Shown here: positions 62,690 to 64,000 of the stretch, piece by piece | Position numbering within the stretch: the stretch's first letter is position 1 | Layout: each line of letters starts with the position of its first letter | Origin: Pseudorasbora parva | Lineage: Eukaryota; Chordata; Actinopteri; Cypriniformes; Gobionidae | Assembly: GCF_024679245.1 (NCBI RefSeq) | Contig: NC_090172.1 | Coordinates: 615,001 to 679,000, forward strand | Direction: 5' to 3' | DNA length: 64,000 nucleotides | Made by a program: the position numbers and the translations under genes | Notes under the pieces: generated by a model | Databases searched by the model: none | What the model was told of the DNA's origin: nothing | Seen by the model: the letters and a program-made list of their open reading frames with translations, nothing else

Positions 62690-63510
62690 ATCTTATACAC
62701 AAACACAAAAACTAATATTTTAAGTAAGAGCTAATGTCCACCCAGCCGGTTGTTATCGCAGAATAAACCCCTCCAGAGCGATCAGGACCCCGAGGCGAAG
62801 CGGAGCGTCACTCTGAAGGGGTTTATTCTGCGATAACAACCGGCTGGGGGGACATTATCCCGCTTATTACACAGCTACTAGTCTCAAATAAATTACACAC
62901 TAAATATTGTCTCGAGATTAAATATTTTATTAGCTCTTACGCAAAGCTTCCGCGAAGAAAAACAGTTCCAGACTGCTTTAAGCCTTTATCTATTGCTGCT
63001 AAATGTTGAGAATGAATGCTGAAAGGGTTAGTTCAGCCAAAGATGAACCCAAGCCTCTGATTTACTCACCGTCAGGTCATTATAGGTGTTTATGACATTC
63101 TTCTGTCAGACAAATACAATCAGAGTTATATTTAAAAAGTCCAGGCTAACGTTAATCCCAGCAGTAGTTGGAGCTGTTTCTGAAGTCCATTAAATGCAGC
63201 TGTCCGTCAAATAACGTGCTCCACACGACTCCGATGGGTTAATAGAGCCTTCTGATTCCAATCGATGCGTTTGTGTCAGAAAAATATCCATATTTAAAAC
63301 TTTATAAAGGAAACCTGCCTTGAAGTCTTCCATTGTAACCCACGACTGTTTAAGCCACAAGATGGCGCCAGCGTTAAGCACAGAAGTAGAACCGGTCAAG
63401 ATAACTCGCAGTACCCGGATGAGCGGTGTGTGTTATCTGGGAATAACACACCGCTGGAATGAGCGATTGACCAATCAGAATCAAGTATTTCACAGAGCCG
63501 TGTAATAAAT
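62690..63510. mobile_element. Foldback element with internal 50-bp hairpin
   Basis: gttgttatcgcagaataaac plus ccct (62750-62773) is inverted at 62815-62844 (aggggtttattctgcgataa). Flanking sequence tgtccacccagccgg mirrors ccggctggggggaca. Further out, cacaccgctggaatg and agccgtgtaataa suggest the remainder of a larger DNA element. Confidence 0.7.
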
Positions 63511-64000
63511 TGTAATAATATATCACAATATTACATTTTGTTTTCTGTATTTCTGATCAAATAAATGCAGGCTTGATGAGCAAAAGAAACTTCTTTCAAA
63601 AACATTACAGATAGTGATGTGTCCAAACGTCTGGCCTGTGAACAGATCAGAATAATTTCTCATAATGGCACACCAGTTACAGAGCATCCGGTTGACTGTG
63701 CTGTATTTCTTGTTCTTAGCTTTGAGAAAAAAAGTTGTTATGCTAATACATTTCGGAGATATTCAGCTAAGTATAAAGAATGTCCAAACTCTGTTCATGC
63801 ATAGGGGGGTCACTTTGGAAATCTGTTACTCAAAGTCTAATTTAGGGTTCAAGAGTGTAGCTGTAACTGTTAGAGTTTCCAGGGATCCTCATTCTCTCCT
63901 AAAATTTCCCGGTAGACCAAACCGTAAGTCGTAGAGACGTGAAACTTTGAGGGCTGGTAGTACTCTCACCATCTACACAGACACCAATGCTCATCCCAAT
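63511..64000. other. Unassigned sequence to window end
   Basis: No further CYP exon is seen. Wording such as gaaactttgagggctggtag looks repeat-like, but no second copy in this window proves it. Confidence 0.35.

Noticed and set aside
63619..63934. Further CYP7-like exon near the window end
   Set aside because: Neither frame shows P450 wording or matching splice sites. The next exon must lie beyond 64 kb or be unrecognisable.

Overview
This is vertebrate DNA, almost certainly from a cypriniform (carp/zebrafish-like) teleost. Coding sequence is split by GT-AG introns. The bulk is transposon debris typical of fish genomes: Tc1/mariner copies, DIRS and LINE fragments, a tRNA-derived SINE, foldback MITEs and very long (CA)n tracts. 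There are no prokaryotic features. Three real genes are supported. sox17 (minus strand, exons 7271-7007 and 1420-753) and sox32/casanova (minus strand, exons 33478-33169 and 30623-30160) are tandem SoxF paralogues that share one intron position inside the HMG box. sox32 is known from teleosts, so the pair supports the assignment. The 5' end of a CYP7-family cytochrome P450 lies on the plus strand (exons 59088-59167 and 60741-60978) and runs out of the window.

Layout. 1-7.3 kb: sox17, its 5.6-kb intron filled with MITEs and (TG)n. 7.3-15 kb: sox17 upstream region with a promoter, a 37-bp-stem hairpin, a 3-copy tandem repeat and a 4.5-kb minisatellite built of 33- and 25-bp units. 15-26.5 kb: transposon graveyard (decayed Tc1, DIRS RT/RNase H, LINE RT, a deleted Tc1) and microsatellites. 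26.5-30 kb: sox32 3' flank with a large foldback element. 30-33.5 kb: sox32. 33.5-42 kb: sox32 upstream region with candidate regulatory DNA, a direct duplication, a (TG)n cassette array and a SINE. 42-46.3 kb: polypurine block followed by a 3-kb polypyrimidine block. 46.3-52 kb: mostly unassigned sequence, one palindromic MITE and one Tc1 relic. 52-58.2 kb: a dead Tc1 element in which a 45-bp stretch of the transposase reading frame has been amplified to about 97 tandem copies; a TTAA-type MITE sits in the same element. 58.4-61.4 kb: CYP7-like gene start with MITEs in and around its introns. 61.4-64 kb: more foldback repeats.

Functional logic. In zebrafish, Sox32 acts downstream of Nodal, Eomesodermin, Mix-type and Gata factors and with Pou5f3 switches on sox17 to specify endoderm. 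Here both promoters carry the same ordered arrangement (T-box half-site, inverted CCAAT box, TTAAAG), and sox32 also has a GATA site and a near-palindromic T-box site. The most unusual structure is the transposase-derived, frame-preserving 45-bp satellite at 52.2-56.6 kb. I found no gene system that I would call new; the novelty here is in repeat biology and in cis-regulatory architecture.
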